Part shown: in pieces, positions 1 through 9,597 of the stretch
How positions within the stretch are numbered: position 1 is the stretch's first letter
Layout of the letters: every line of letters starts with the position of its first letter
DNA from: Candidatus Aalborgicola bjergmarkensis
Lineage (GTDB): Bacteria; Pseudomonadota; Gammaproteobacteria; Burkholderiales; Burkholderiaceae_C
DNA length: 64,000 bases
Assembly (NCBI GenBank): GCA_016708725.1
Contig: JADJFE010000001.1
Location: 62,001 to 126,000, forward strand
Direction: 5' to 3'
Notes under the pieces: generated by a model
What the model was told of the DNA's origin: nothing
What the model saw: only the letters and a program-made list of their open reading frames with translations
Databases searched by the model: none
Made by a program: the position numbers and the translations under genes

Positions 1-1
1 C

Positions 2-229
2 ATGATCACCCACGATGTGGACGAGGCCATTTTGCTGGCCGACCGCATCTTGCTCATGCGCAACGGCAGCGAAACCGATACCGGCTACAAGCCCGGCGGC
101 ATTGCCGAAGTGGTGGTGAACCCGCTGCCGCGCCAGCGCAGCCGCGCGAGCCTGCACCACCTGGCGGGCTACTACGAACTGCGCAACCACATCGTGGATT
201 TCCTGGTGACACGCGCCCAGGCCCATTGA
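2..229 (+). CDS. Nitrate/cyanate-type ABC transporter ATP-binding subunit, 3' end only
   Basis: This is the C-terminal 75 residues of an ABC ATPase; the reading frame is open at the left edge of the window, so the true start lies outside. The visible part begins with the H-loop (ITHDVDEA), the switch histidine that contacts ATP gamma-phosphate in ABC ATPases, followed by the usual LADRI strand. The tail (LHHLAGYYELRNHIVDFL) resembles the C-terminus of NrtD/SsuB-like nitrate, nitrite or cyanate importers. It lies 50 bp upstream of cyanase on the same strand, an arrangement that fits import of nitrate or cyanate coupled to cyanate breakdown. Substrate is inferred from context only. Confidence 0.8.
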   Translation: MITHDVDEAILLADRILLMRNGSETDTGYKPGGIAEVVVNPLPRQRSRASLHHLAGYYELRNHIVDFLVTRAQAH

Positions 230-278
230 TTGCTCAATTTTTCAATTTTTTAACCGCATTAAAACCACAGGAGTGTTT

Positions 279-722
279 ATGAACCGCATGGAAGTTACCG
301 AAAAAATCATCACCGCCAAAGTTGCCAAGGGCATCAAATGGGCGGATGTGGCCGCTAAAGTCGGCTTGTCCAAGGAGTGGGTCACCGCCGCCTGCCTGGG
401 CCAGATGACGCTGGACGACAAGCAGGCCACGGTCATCGGACAGATTTTCGGGCTGACCGCAGAAGAGCAGAAATGGCTGCAAGTCGTGCCGTACAAGGGC
501 TCATTGCCCTCGGCTGTTCCCACCGACCCGCTGATCTACCGCTGGTACGAAATTGTCAACGTGTACGGCAGCACCTTCAAGGAGTTGATTCACGAAGAGT
601 TTGGCGACGGCATCATGAGCGCCATTGACTTCAGTATGCAGATCGTGCGCGAACCCGACCCCAAGGGCGACCGCGTGAACGTGATGCTGTCGGGCAAATT
701 TTTGCCTTACAAGCAGTATTAA
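279..722 (+). CDS. cynS: Cyanate hydratase (cyanase)
   Basis: Converts cyanate and bicarbonate to ammonia and CO2 via carbamate in the cytoplasm. The protein is 147 residues, the normal family length, with an N-terminal helix-turn-helix-like domain and the C-terminal cyanase domain. Counted from the ATG at 279, the expected catalytic residues are Arg88 (in LIYRWYEIV), Glu91 and Ser114 (in AIDFSMQI), with the same spacing as Arg96/Glu99/Ser122 of E. coli cyanase. The ATG at 279 is preferred over an in-frame GTG at 273 because AGGAG lies at 268-272, six bases upstream of it. It follows the transporter ATPase closely and is probably co-transcribed. Confidence 0.96.
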   Translation: MNRMEVTEKIITAKVAKGIKWADVAAKVGLSKEWVTAACLGQMTLDDKQATVIGQIFGLTAEEQKWLQVVPYKGSLPSAVPTDPLIYRWYEIVNVYGSTFKELIHEEFGDGIMSAIDFSMQIVREPDPKGDRVNVMLSGKFLPYKQY

Positions 723-743
723 GCATCTTCAGGACACGTTCGC

Positions 744-1211
744 ATGGACACCAAACCCCCATTGCCCCCGTTTTCAGCCGAGACCGCTGCGCACAAGGCA
801 CGCCTGGCCGAAGACGCCTGGAACTCGCGCGATCCGGACCGTGTGGTGCAGGTCTACACACCCGATACACGCTGGCGCAACCGCGTCGAGTTTCCGGTCG
901 GGCGCGAGCAGGTGCATGCACTGCTTGAACGCAAATGGGCCAAAGAACTGGACTACCGCTTGATCAAGGAGGTATGGATTCACTCGGACCACCGCATTGC
1001 CGTGCGCTTTGCCTACGAATGGCACGACGACTGTGGCCAGTGGTTCCGGTCCTATGGCAACGAAAACTGGGAGTTCAACCCGCAGGGGCTGATGACACGA
1101 CGATTTGCCAGCATCAACGACCTGCCCATCAAGGACACCGAGCGCAAGTTCTTCTGGCCGTTGGGGCGTCGGCCTGATGAACACCCCGGCTTGAGCGATC
1201 TGGGCCTTTAA
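744..1211 (+). CDS. NTF2-like (SnoaL/DUF1348 family) protein
   Basis: A 155-residue protein of the DUF1348 nuclear-transport-factor-2-like family: a cone-shaped alpha+beta fold with motifs typical of the family (AEDAWNSRDPDRV near residues 27-39, YTPDTRWRNR, and FRSYGNENWEF). Its biochemical role is not established; family members are small cytoplasmic proteins often next to metabolic operons. It lies 21 bp after cyanase and may be the last gene of that operon. An AGGA nine bases before the ATG is the likely ribosome site. The 3' side is bounded by an interspersed repeat. Confidence 0.85.
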   Translation: MDTKPPLPPFSAETAAHKARLAEDAWNSRDPDRVVQVYTPDTRWRNRVEFPVGREQVHALLERKWAKELDYRLIKEVWIHSDHRIAVRFAYEWHDDCGQWFRSYGNENWEFNPQGLMTRRFASINDLPIKDTERKFFWPLGRRPDEHPGLSDLGL

Positions 1212-1219
1212 AGGCTTCA

Positions 1220-1271
1220 ATTTTGGCTGTAGGTACCGTGGATTGAGCGGGCACAGCTATAAAATTTGAAA
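1220..1271 (+). repeat. Interspersed repeat, family 1, upstream copy flanking the hybrid kinase gene
   Basis: About 52 bp beginning ATTTTGGCTGTAGGTACC and containing CAGCTATAAAATT. A near-identical copy in the same orientation lies at 4063-4114, so the kinase gene sits between direct repeats. Related sequences occur at 17937, 29040 and 62771. Confidence 0.8.
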
Positions 1272-1327
1272 GCGATTTCGGGGATCGTAATGTGCCAAAA
1301 TGGGAACTCCAAGTCATCCCGTTTACC

Positions 1328-4054
1328 ATGTTCGCAACTTTAAAGAATCGGTTGATCGCCGCTCTCACCTGGCTAGCCATCGTGCTCTGGACGCTGGTCG
1401 TGGGCGGTTCGCTGGTGTGGACGCAACGCAATGACGCGCAGGAGACCATGAATACGGCCTATGCGGAGGCCAAGGCTAACCTGAACAAGGACATCACTTT
1501 GCGGCGCTGGGCGACAGACCATGGCGGCGTGTATGTACCGATTACCGAGAAGCAGCAATCCGTACCCTGGTTAAGCCATGTTCCTGGTCGCGACGTGACC
1601 ACTACCGACGGTCGTCAGCTCACGCTGCTCAATCCCGCTACGGTGGCACGGCAGATGATGGATCGCTATGCGCAGGACTATGGCGTGCGCGGGCGAATCA
1701 CCGGGCTGAAGTACCTCAACCCGGAAAATGCGCCGGACCCTTGGGAGAAGATGCAGCTAGAAGCGTTTACACGCAGAGAGAAGAACGAAGTCTGGGAGGT
1801 CTCCAACCTGGACGGCCAACCGCACTTGCGCTATCTGCGCGCGATGGTCATGGAGCCAGGCTGTGAAAAGTGTCACGCTATCCTCGGTTACCAGTTGGGC
1901 GACATGCGCGGGGCGACGGGACTCAACCTTCCGCTCGCCCATTACTACGAACAGATTGAACTCCAACGCCGCAATCTCGTACTCACCCACGGCTCCATCT
2001 GGCTGTTAGGACTTTTTGGCATCGGCTTCTCCTCAAGCATGTTGCAGCGGCGAGATAGAAAGTTGCGCGAAGGTGATGATGCCCTGCGCAATATTCTGAA
2101 CACCACGCTGGATGGTTTCTGGCGTGCTGACAATCAAGGTCGCTTGCTTGACGTCAATCAGACCTACTGTCAACAGTCAGGGTATTCCTATGAGGAATTG
2201 ATCGGGATGCACATACCCGATCTTGATGCAGCAGAAAGTACTATCGCCACCGCAGAACACATGCGCCACGTCATCGAGACGGGCAGCGACCAGTTTGAAT
2301 CCAGACATCGCCGCAAGGATGGTTCGATCTGGGATGTCGAGGTATGTACCACATACAGCGCCGTGGCAAATGGGCAGTTCTTCGTGTTTCTGCGTGACAT
2401 CACAGAGCGTAAGCAAGCGGACGCGGCGCTGCGCGATAGCGAAGAGCGTTACCGCAGTCTGGTTGAAAATACACAGGACCTGTTTACGCGCGTCGATGCA
2501 CAGGGCCGCTTTGTCTTCGTCAATGGGACTGCCCGGATCATTTTGGGCCTGGACCCGCAGGAATGCATCGGTCTGTCGGCTTTCGACTTCGTTCACCCGG
2601 ACGATCGTGACGCGACACAGAAAGCCTTTGGCGAATGGCTCGAAACCCGAACGTCTTCGTTGCGGTTCGAAAATCGTCAGATCAGCCGCAGTGGTGCTAT
2701 ACACCTGATGCAGTGGGACATTGTGGCTAATCTGAAAGCGTCGGGCGAGATAACCGGCTTCACGAGTGTTGCGCGCGACATCACGCATATGCGCCAGGCC
2801 GAAATGGAAATCAGAAACCTCAATGCCAACCTCGAAGAACGTGTTCGCGAGCGTACCGCCGACCTTGAGACCTCCAATCAGTTGCTCATCCAGGCAATGC
2901 TTCAGGCAGAAGCCGCGAGCATCGCCAAGAGCGCCTTCCTGACCAACATGAGCCACGAGATTCGCACCCCGATGAACGGCATCATCGGCATGGCCAACAT
3001 CCTGCGCCGCCAAGGTGTGACGGCGCAACAGGCCAGGCACCTCGACACCATCGACGCCTCAGCCCAACTGCTGCTGTCGGTCATCAACGACGTGCTCGAC
3101 ATCTCGAAGATCGAAGCCGGCAAGCTCACGCTGGAGCAAGCCCCTGTTGTCGTGGGTAGTCTGCTGGTCAATATCAGTTCCATCCTGTCGGAGCGCGTCA
3201 AGGCCAAGGGCATCCACCTGCTGATCGAGACCGGGCACTTGCCACCCAATCTGGTGGGCGACCCGACACGGCTGCAACAGGCTTTGCTCAACTACGCCAC
3301 CAACGCCGTCAAGTTCACTGAAACGGGCAGCGTGACGCTGCGTGCACGCAAAGAGGATGAAACCGCCGAATCGGTACGACTGCGCTTCGAAGTCACGGAT
3401 ACCGGCATCGGCATTGATCCCGAAACGATGTCCCGGCTCTTCAGCGCCTTCGAGCAGGCAGACAACTCGATGACCCGCAAGTATGGTGGCACGGGCCTGG
3501 GTCTGGCCATCACCCGACGGCTGGCCGAACTGATGGGCGGCGAGGCGGGCGCCGAGAGCACTCCGGGGGTGGGTAGCACGTTCTGGTTTACGGCGCGGCT
3601 GATGAAGAGCGGCGAGGCGCCTGCAACGCCGAAGGAAACAGCAGTCGATGCCGAGGCAGAGATCAAGCGCCGCTACCCCGGTCAGCGCATCTTGATCGCG
3701 GATGACGAACCGGTAAACAGGGAATTCGCGAAAATGTTGCTGGAAGACGCCGGCCTGATCATTGACACTGCGGCAGATGGCGTAGAGGCTGTCGCCATGG
3801 TGCAAGAGGCCCGGTATATGGCGATCTTCATGGACATGCAGATGCCAAGATTGAGCGGGATAACGGCGACACAGGACATACGTCAGCTTCCAGGGTATCG
3901 GGATACACCGATCATCGCCATGACCGCCAACGCCTTTGCCGAGGACAAGGCGCGCTGCATGGAAGCAGGGATGAGTGACTTTTTGGTAAAGCCTTTCAAC
4001 CCCGACGCGTTGTTTGCAATCTTGCTACGCACGCTGCATCGGCACGAGGCATAG
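1328..4054 (+). CDS. Hybrid sensor histidine kinase with DUF3365 heme-motif sensor, two PAS domains and a receiver
   Basis: Membrane sensor kinase. In order (numbering from the ATG at 1328): TM helix about 10-32; periplasmic DUF3365 (Tll0287-like) region to about 220 carrying a CEKCH heme-c attachment motif near 179-183; second TM helix (SIWLLGLFGIGF); two PAS/PAC domains about 250-490; a short coiled coil (LNANLEERVRERT); HisKA with the phospho-acceptor His near 543 (MSHEIRTPMNG); HATPase_c with G boxes (DTGIGI, GGTGLGL); and a C-terminal receiver (IADDE.., FMDMQMP, with KPF) near 795-905. A redox or small-ligand signal is inferred from the heme motif. No separate response regulator is adjacent. 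An in-frame GTG at 1292 is an alternative start. Confidence 0.92.
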   Translation: MFATLKNRLIAALTWLAIVLWTLVVGGSLVWTQRNDAQETMNTAYAEAKANLNKDITLRRWATDHGGVYVPITEKQQSVPWLSHVPGRDVTTTDGRQLTLLNPATVARQMMDRYAQDYGVRGRITGLKYLNPENAPDPWEKMQLEAFTRREKNEVWEVSNLDGQPHLRYLRAMVMEPGCEKCHAILGYQLGDMRGATGLNLPLAHYYEQIELQRRNLVLTHGSIWLLGLFGIGFSSSMLQRRDRKLREGDDALRNILNTTLDGFWRADNQGRLLDVNQTYCQQSGYSYEELIGMHIPDLDAAESTIATAEHMRHVIETGSDQFESRHRRKDGSIWDVEVCTTYSAVANGQFFVFLRDITERKQADAALRDSEERYRSLVENTQDLFTRVDAQGRFVFVNGTARIILGLDPQECIGLSAFDFVHPDDRDATQKAFGEWLETRTSSLRFENRQISRSGAIHLMQWDIVANLKASGEITGFTSVARDITHMRQAEMEIRNLNANLEERVRERTADLETSNQLLIQAMLQAEAASIAKSAFLTNMSHEIRTPMNGIIGMANILRRQGVTAQQARHLDTIDASAQLLLSVINDVLDISKIEAGKLTLEQAPVVVGSLLVNISSILSERVKAKGIHLLIETGHLPPNLVGDPTRLQQALLNYATNAVKFTETGSVTLRARKEDETAESVRLRFEVTDTGIGIDPETMSRLFSAFEQADNSMTRKYGGTGLGLAITRRLAELMGGEAGAESTPGVGSTFWFTARLMKSGEAPATPKETAVDAEAEIKRRYPGQRILIADDEPVNREFAKMLLEDAGLIIDTAADGVEAVAMVQEARYMAIFMDMQMPRLSGITATQDIRQLPGYRDTPIIAMTANAFAEDKARCMEAGMSDFLVKPFNPDALFAILLRTLHRHEA

Positions 4055-4062
4055 ATACCTCC

Positions 4063-4114
4063 ATTTTGGCTGTAGGTACCGTGGATTGTGCGGGAGCAGC
4101 TATAAAATTCAAAG
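4063..4114 (+). repeat. Interspersed repeat, family 1, downstream copy flanking the hybrid kinase gene
   Basis: Direct repeat of 1220-1271 with only a few differences, starting eight bases after the kinase stop codon. It separates the kinase from the convergent giant signalling gene. Confidence 0.8.
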
Positions 4115-4130
4115 TATTCAAAAGTAGCCG

Positions 4131-7100
4131 TTATACGCAGACGACCTGATTTCTGCCAGCTTCTTTTGCCCGGTACAGCGCCGCGTCGGCGGCCTGAATC
4201 AGATTTTCCGGCCCCAGGTGAGGTGCCGGGACCATGCAAGCCACACCAATGCTCACAGTCACATGTCCGAACAACGACTGGCTGTGGGCCATAGCCATGG
4301 CCTCAACGGCCCGGCGAATCTCCTCGGCCACGGCTTGCATGGCGCCACGCTCGGTTTCCGGTGCGATGAAAGCAAATTCCTCGCCGCCGTAGCGCGCCAC
4401 CAGATCGGCGACACGCCGTGAACAGGACCCAAGCACCTGTGCCACTGCCTTGAGGCAAGCGTCACCCCTCTGGTGGCCGTAGTGGTCGTTGTAACGTTTG
4501 AACCAGTCCACGTCGATCATGGCCAGCGCCAGCATCTGACCCGAACGCGCGGCACGGCGCCATTCGGTTTGCAGCGCCTCGTCAAAATGCCGCCGGTTGG
4601 CAATGCCGGTCAGGGCATCGGTCAGACTCAGCCGGTGCAAGTGGGCATTGGCTTGCGCCAGCTCCTGGGTGCGTTCCTGCACCTTGGTTTCCAGGGACTG
4701 GTACAGCAGGGCGTTTTCCAGCGCAATCGCGGCCTGCGCGGACAGCATTTTGAGTATCTGCGAGTAGCCCGTGGCAAAAGCGCCTGCTGTCAGCCGGTTT
4801 TCAAGGTACAACACGCCGTTGAGACGGTTTTGCGCCATGAGTGGCAGACACAAAACCGATTTGCTGCCACGGCTGCGCACATGGGGTTCGTTCTGAAACA
4901 AGGAATCCTGGCTGGCATCGTCAAGCACCAGTTCCCGGCGCGTTCTGAGCACCAGGCGCACCATGGCTTCACACACCCATGCTGAACCCGCCAAGGCACT
5001 TTTTTCAAAATGCATGCTCTGATCGACCGCCTGCACCCTGGCAGCAATGCCCCAGTCACCTGCGGTTTCCAGCAACAGAAAACCTTCTTCGGCACCCGCA
5101 TTTTCCAGCACGATGCGCAGCATGGTCCTCAGCAGTTCATCGAGATGGATGGCACTGGAAATGGCCTGTGCGGCTTTGAGCACCGACAACAGATCCAGCC
5201 GTTCGTGCGTCATTCTCTGGCTGCTGCTGTCCATAGGATGCATAGGATAGGTGGTCGTGCGCAGGTAGGAATGCGTCTGTTCCAGATGCTGCACTTTGGC
5301 GCTAGCCCCCCAGCGGCGGTAGAGACGGTGCGCCTCGCTGAGGTAGGCGCGTGCGGGAAGGAGTTTGTCTTGCGCCAGCCAGAAGTTGGCGGCAAGTTCA
5401 CACGCCAGCGCCTGCTCGTGTATGAATCCGTGGGTTTTGGCGGTGGCGATGGCCGCTTCGTACTGCTGCACGGCCTGCCAGGGGTTGCCCTGGCAACGCT
5501 GGCGCTCGGCTTCCACCAGATGCCACTTGTGCAGGAAGTTGGCCTTGCAATGCCCGGACCAGAGTTTCAACTGGTTCTGGCTGATGTCAATAACATCCCA
5601 CACCTGCTGGCGTTGCTCTGAGGCCACCCTGGATAGCATGGCCAGCTGGGCCAGGCAGTGGTAGAAGTGCACGATGGGCACACCCGCCAAGCCAATGGCC
5701 GCCGATAGGGTTTCAATAGCAGAGCGCGCCGATTGCGCGGCTTCTTCATAACGGTAAAACAGAAACTCCAGCATCACCTTGCTGGAGTGCAAAACGTACA
5801 GGGTGATGGTGTCGTGCGCCGGTATCGCAGTGGATGCATCAAAAACGTCGCCGTGCAGCACCCAGGGTGCATCGGATGGCCTGACGAGTCTGTACACGGT
5901 TTGCCGATGGATATTCGTAAAACGCAGGGCAATTTCCTGTTTGACGCTGTGCATCAGCGCAGCAGCGAAGTCCATCTCGGCTTGCACCTTGTCCAGCGGC
6001 ATTCCCGCATAAAAGAGATGCTGCAAATAGCTCAGGCGGGTGAGGCAAGCGTACTCGGGGTCGCCCAGTTCCAGATTCAGCCGGGCACTTTCGAGCAAAT
6101 CGGCCAAGGTATCCGTCAAGGGAACCTTGTGATGGCGGATGTTGTTGTTGAACAGGAATACGATCTTGCTGCAGACCTGCCGGGCTTGCCGTTTTTTCGC
6201 CAGGTCAATGGCCATCTGGCCAAAGCGCACGGCCAGATCGTAATCCTGCAGCAATCCCGAAAGAATCATGGCATACGTCATGTACCCAAAAGCCGAGATG
6301 TCGGCATTGCCAAAATCGAGCGAAATGTTGACCTGTTTGCATACCACCAGTGGAAACAAGACGGGAAAGGACTGGTAGCAAGGCGCACTGATGGCCACCA
6401 GAATTTCCAATGCGGCGCGTTGGCTCGCATCTTCCATGGGGGGCAGGTCCAGCAGTTGCTCAACCGGCAACAAGGCCAGCCGCGATGCCGTATGGTCCAG
6501 CGCGGCTTCAATGTCTTCATTGCCAGGATTTTTGGGGAAAACCACCCCAAGTTCGACCAGAATCGGCAGTACCGTGAAAATGGCGTCGCGGTTGCGCTTT
6601 TGCGACACAAACACATCGCTCCTGGCCTTGTAAACGCCTACCCTGTCCACCACGCTGCGCGCGTGTGCCAACACCGCCGCACCATAAACTTCCATGAGGG
6701 CGTAGTCGCCCGTGAAAAAAGCCGCCGACAGGGCTTCGGTATGCAAGGCCAGACTCAAGGAGTAATCGGCCTGCCAGCTATTGGAGGGCAAAAGCGCCAG
6801 TGCGATCTGGAAGTAGCGCAATGCTGCCGTATAGGCCGTCGCACGTTTGGCCCGTTGCCCCGCCCGGCCATTGAGATCGGCCAGGAAGGCGCGCTCCGGC
6901 GCTTCGGTGATCAAATCCAGCGCCTGATTGAAATGCGCCAATACATCAAAAATTCCGGTGTCGCTCAGAGCATCTGGATCACCTGCCACCAGGAGCCGTC
7001 CTGTTTTCAGGTGCAAAGGTCCCAGTTCGGCAGACGCAATCAGGGAATAGGCCGCTTGCTGCACACGGTCGTGCAGAAAGCGAAAGCCGTCGCCGCTGGA

Positions 7101-9116
7101 CTGAATCAAACCCTCACGCAAGGCTTCCCACAAATCGGCGCCGGTTTCGGATTCGGTTTTTTCGTCGATGGTTGCTAACACCTTGAGTGAAAACGGGTTT
7201 CCGATGCACGCAGCCAGTTGCAACAAGCGCTGTGTGCGCAGTGACAGCCGCCCGATACGCTGCACCAGCAAATCGACCACGTTGTCACAAAGCTGCAGGG
7301 ACTGCATGCGCTCCAACTCCCAGTCCCAGCCAGGGTGATTGGTACGTGCAACAAACAGGCCATCGCGGTACAGGGCGTTGAGCGTCTGGATGAGAAAAAA
7401 CGGATTGCCGCCGGTTTTTTGCTGCAACAACTGCGCCAGGGCGTGCGTCGCTGCGTTTTCCTGTCCCAGCGTATCGCACAACAGTTGCTCTATATCCTGC
7501 AGCCCCAGTGGCATCAGATCAATGCGGGTAACAACCATACCCGCCCCACCAGCTTCATCCTGGTGGCGCAGCATTTCCATCAGCGGGTGGCCGGCCTGGA
7601 CTTCATTGTCACGGTAGGCACCCAAAAGCAGCAAGGCCACTCCCTTGGAGCCGGTGCATAACTTTTCGAGCAGATGCAGTGACGGCACGTCGGCCCATTG
7701 CAGATCGTCAAGGAACAACACCAAAGGATGTTCGGGTTTGGCAAAAACACCCACAAAACGCTGAAACGTCAGCAAGAAACGGTTTTTTGTTTCCTGCGGC
7801 GCAAGCTCGTCCAGTGCCGCCGCTACCGCCTGTGCGCCGAGGACGATGCCGAGTTCGGGCAAGACATCGGTGATGACGCGCGCGTTGTTCCCCAAGGCTT
7901 CGCCCAGAGCCTGGCGCCATGCAGCCAGTTGTGCTTCGCTTTCGGCCAGAATCTGGTGCAATAGCTGGTTAAAAGCGGCCAGCAGCGCTGAAAAAGGAAT
8001 GTCACGCTGGTATTGGTCGAATTTGCCACGCACAAAACGACCACGCCTGCGCGCCAGTTCCAGATGCACTTCATGCACCAATGCGGTCTTTCCCACGCCC
8101 GAGTATCCTGCCACCAACACCATTTCCGGTACTGCGCTGGTCGTCACATGCTCAAAAGCCGAGAGCAATTGCGCCGTTTGCGCCTCGCGCCCGTAGAGTT
8201 TGCGCGCCACCTGAAAACGCGGCGAAACGTCGGCTTGTCCAGGAACAAAGTCATCACGCCCATCGTACCCATCACGTACATCCCCCAGCGCCCAGGCCGC
8301 CTGCAAGACCTTGAGATCGTGCAAAACACCCTGGGCACTCTGGTAGCGCTGTTCTGGCTCTTTGGCAAGCAATTTGAGCACCAGTTGCGACAAGGACTGT
8401 GGCACATCCGGCACGCGTGTGTGTGGCGCCACCGGCTGGCGTGCAATGTGGCTGTGAATCAGCTCCAGCGGGTCGGTGCTGGTAAACGGCAGGCTGCCTG
8501 TGAGCATCCGATAAAAGCACACTCCCAGCGCGTACAGGTCGCAACGGTAATCCACCGGGTGCTTGGTGCGTCCGGTTTGCTCGGGAGCCATGTAGGCCAG
8601 CGCACCTTCGAGCATCCCCGCACCCAGTGCTTCGGGCATTTCGCTTTCAAACAGACTCGATTGACCGAAGTCGCTCAGTTTGACCATCCCCGATGCCGGA
8701 TCAACCAGAACATTGCCCAGGTGCAGGTCTTTGTGGATGATATTGTTACGGTGCACCTGTGCGAGGCCTTGCGCCATTTGCCGTGCCAGGGGAAAAAATT
8801 CGCTCAGATGCAAGGTGCGATCTTGCAGGAATTGCCCCAGGTCACACGCAGAAAAGTCTTCCTCCACCAGAATGAAACCCTCTTCATGGGGCAGCAGCGC
8901 ATGCACCCGGATAACCTGGCTGAGATTCAGCGACGCCAGCAGGCGGTACTCGTGCTGGTAACGCAGGATTTCCCGCAAAGGCAAGGCGTTCGATGTCGGC
9001 ATTTTGAGCACCACGGCCAAGCCGTCACTCTCGCGCCGGGCACGCAGCACCAGGCTGCGCTCCCCGGCAGAAATTTGCCCAAGAATGGTGTAACCAGTAA
9101 TCGCAACCACAAGCAT
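4131..9116 (-). CDS. Giant Ser/Thr kinase - AAA ATPase - GAF - GGDEF signalling protein
   Basis: A 1661-residue cytoplasmic signalling protein. A Ser/Thr kinase domain (about 8-270) keeps Lys38, the catalytic HKDLHLGN loop (Asp130, Asn135) and DFG at 149-151. A PknK/STAND-type AAA_16 ATPase follows with Walker A GYSGVGKT at 337-344 and a FLDDLQWAD Walker B. A long helical TPR-like middle leads to a GAF domain (about 1320-1470), a short coiled coil (LETKVQERTQELAQANAHL), and a C-terminal GGDEF diguanylate cyclase domain with an intact GGEEF active site. Relatives usually end in a histidine kinase; here the output is probably c-di-GMP. Only six bases separate it from ybgC; AAGGAG abuts the ATG, so the in-frame GTG at 9110, six bases further on, is a plausible true start. 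Confidence 0.93.
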   Translation of the reverse strand: MLVVAITGYTILGQISAGERSLVLRARRESDGLAVVLKMPTSNALPLREILRYQHEYRLLASLNLSQVIRVHALLPHEEGFILVEEDFSACDLGQFLQDRTLHLSEFFPLARQMAQGLAQVHRNNIIHKDLHLGNVLVDPASGMVKLSDFGQSSLFESEMPEALGAGMLEGALAYMAPEQTGRTKHPVDYRCDLYALGVCFYRMLTGSLPFTSTDPLELIHSHIARQPVAPHTRVPDVPQSLSQLVLKLLAKEPEQRYQSAQGVLHDLKVLQAAWALGDVRDGYDGRDDFVPGQADVSPRFQVARKLYGREAQTAQLLSAFEHVTTSAVPEMVLVAGYSGVGKTALVHEVHLELARRRGRFVRGKFDQYQRDIPFSALLAAFNQLLHQILAESEAQLAAWRQALGEALGNNARVITDVLPELGIVLGAQAVAAALDELAPQETKNRFLLTFQRFVGVFAKPEHPLVLFLDDLQWADVPSLHLLEKLCTGSKGVALLLLGAYRDNEVQAGHPLMEMLRHQDEAGGAGMVVTRIDLMPLGLQDIEQLLCDTLGQENAATHALAQLLQQKTGGNPFFLIQTLNALYRDGLFVARTNHPGWDWELERMQSLQLCDNVVDLLVQRIGRLSLRTQRLLQLAACIGNPFSLKVLATIDEKTESETGADLWEALREGLIQSSGDGFRFLHDRVQQAAYSLIASAELGPLHLKTGRLLVAGDPDALSDTGIFDVLAHFNQALDLITEAPERAFLADLNGRAGQRAKRATAYTAALRYFQIALALLPSNSWQADYSLSLALHTEALSAAFFTGDYALMEVYGAAVLAHARSVVDRVGVYKARSDVFVSQKRNRDAIFTVLPILVELGVVFPKNPGNEDIEAALDHTASRLALLPVEQLLDLPPMEDASQRAALEILVAISAPCYQSFPVLFPLVVCKQVNISLDFGNADISAFGYMTYAMILSGLLQDYDLAVRFGQMAIDLAKKRQARQVCSKIVFLFNNNIRHHKVPLTDTLADLLESARLNLELGDPEYACLTRLSYLQHLFYAGMPLDKVQAEMDFAAALMHSVKQEIALRFTNIHRQTVYRLVRPSDAPWVLHGDVFDASTAIPAHDTITLYVLHSSKVMLEFLFYRYEEAAQSARSAIETLSAAIGLAGVPIVHFYHCLAQLAMLSRVASEQRQQVWDVIDISQNQLKLWSGHCKANFLHKWHLVEAERQRCQGNPWQAVQQYEAAIATAKTHGFIHEQALACELAANFWLAQDKLLPARAYLSEAHRLYRRWGASAKVQHLEQTHSYLRTTTYPMHPMDSSSQRMTHERLDLLSVLKAAQAISSAIHLDELLRTMLRIVLENAGAEEGFLLLETAGDWGIAARVQAVDQSMHFEKSALAGSAWVCEAMVRLVLRTRRELVLDDASQDSLFQNEPHVRSRGSKSVLCLPLMAQNRLNGVLYLENRLTAGAFATGYSQILKMLSAQAAIALENALLYQSLETKVQERTQELAQANAHLHRLSLTDALTGIANRRHFDEALQTEWRRAARSGQMLALAMIDVDWFKRYNDHYGHQRGDACLKAVAQVLGSCSRRVADLVARYGGEEFAFIAPETERGAMQAVAEEIRRAVEAMAMAHSQSLFGHVTVSIGVACMVPAPHLGPENLIQAADAALYRAKEAGRNQVVCV

Positions 9117-9122
9117 CTCCTT

Positions 9123-9563
9123 TCACCGAGGGAAGACATCAACAACGCTAGCGGGCATCCGGGCCGGGCGATGTGTGGTGCTGTTTATCCAGCCCACCCG
9201 CACGCTGGCGGTGCACAGTACCTGTGCTGCGTCATGGGGGAGGGACAGGCGCACCTGCTGCGCGATAGAAAAAGAGCTTCTACCCATCTCACAAAGCCGC
9301 GCGGTGACTTGCAGCATATCATCCAGCCGCGCCGAGCGCAGGAATTTGACGTTGGCTTCACTCACCACAAACAGGCCGCCAGCAGTCTCCTGAAGCTTGC
9401 GCTGCTCCAGCCCCAGTGCGCGCAGCCACTCGGTTCGGGCGCGTTCAAAATACTTGAGGTAGTTTGCGTAGTACACGATGCCACCGCCATCCGTGTCCTC
9501 CCAGTACACGCGCACGGGCCAGGAAAAAACGTCATTCGTGGGGAGTTGGGCAGGAGCGTTCAT
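9123..9563 (-). CDS. ybgC: YbgC family acyl-CoA thioesterase (Tol-Pal associated type)
   Basis: Hot-dog fold thioesterase hydrolysing short or acyl-carrier-bound acyl thioesters in the cytoplasm. The 4HBT signature is clear: VRVYWEDTDGGGIVYYANY with the catalytic Asp in EDTD, then FERARTEWLRALG. From the ATG at 9563 it is 146 residues, the usual size; a longer frame reaching 9656 would overlap the upstream gene and is rejected. No tolQRAB or pal genes are visible here, so the usual Tol-Pal context is missing. The giant kinase gene starts six bases after its stop, implying translational coupling. Confidence 0.93.
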   Translation of the reverse strand: MNAPAQLPTNDVFSWPVRVYWEDTDGGGIVYYANYLKYFERARTEWLRALGLEQRKLQETAGGLFVVSEANVKFLRSARLDDMLQVTARLCEMGRSSFSIAQQVRLSLPHDAAQVLCTASVRVGWINSTTHRPARMPASVVDVFPR

Positions 9564-9597
9564 CCGCGTGATTGTTGCAGACGTGTTTCCACAAAGT

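Noticed and set aside
5733..7178. Large plus-strand frames opposite the giant kinase gene, and similar ones at 8013-9620 and 56157-58136
   Set aside because: Antisense shadows of strongly conserved coding regions; no family resemblance or ribosome site.
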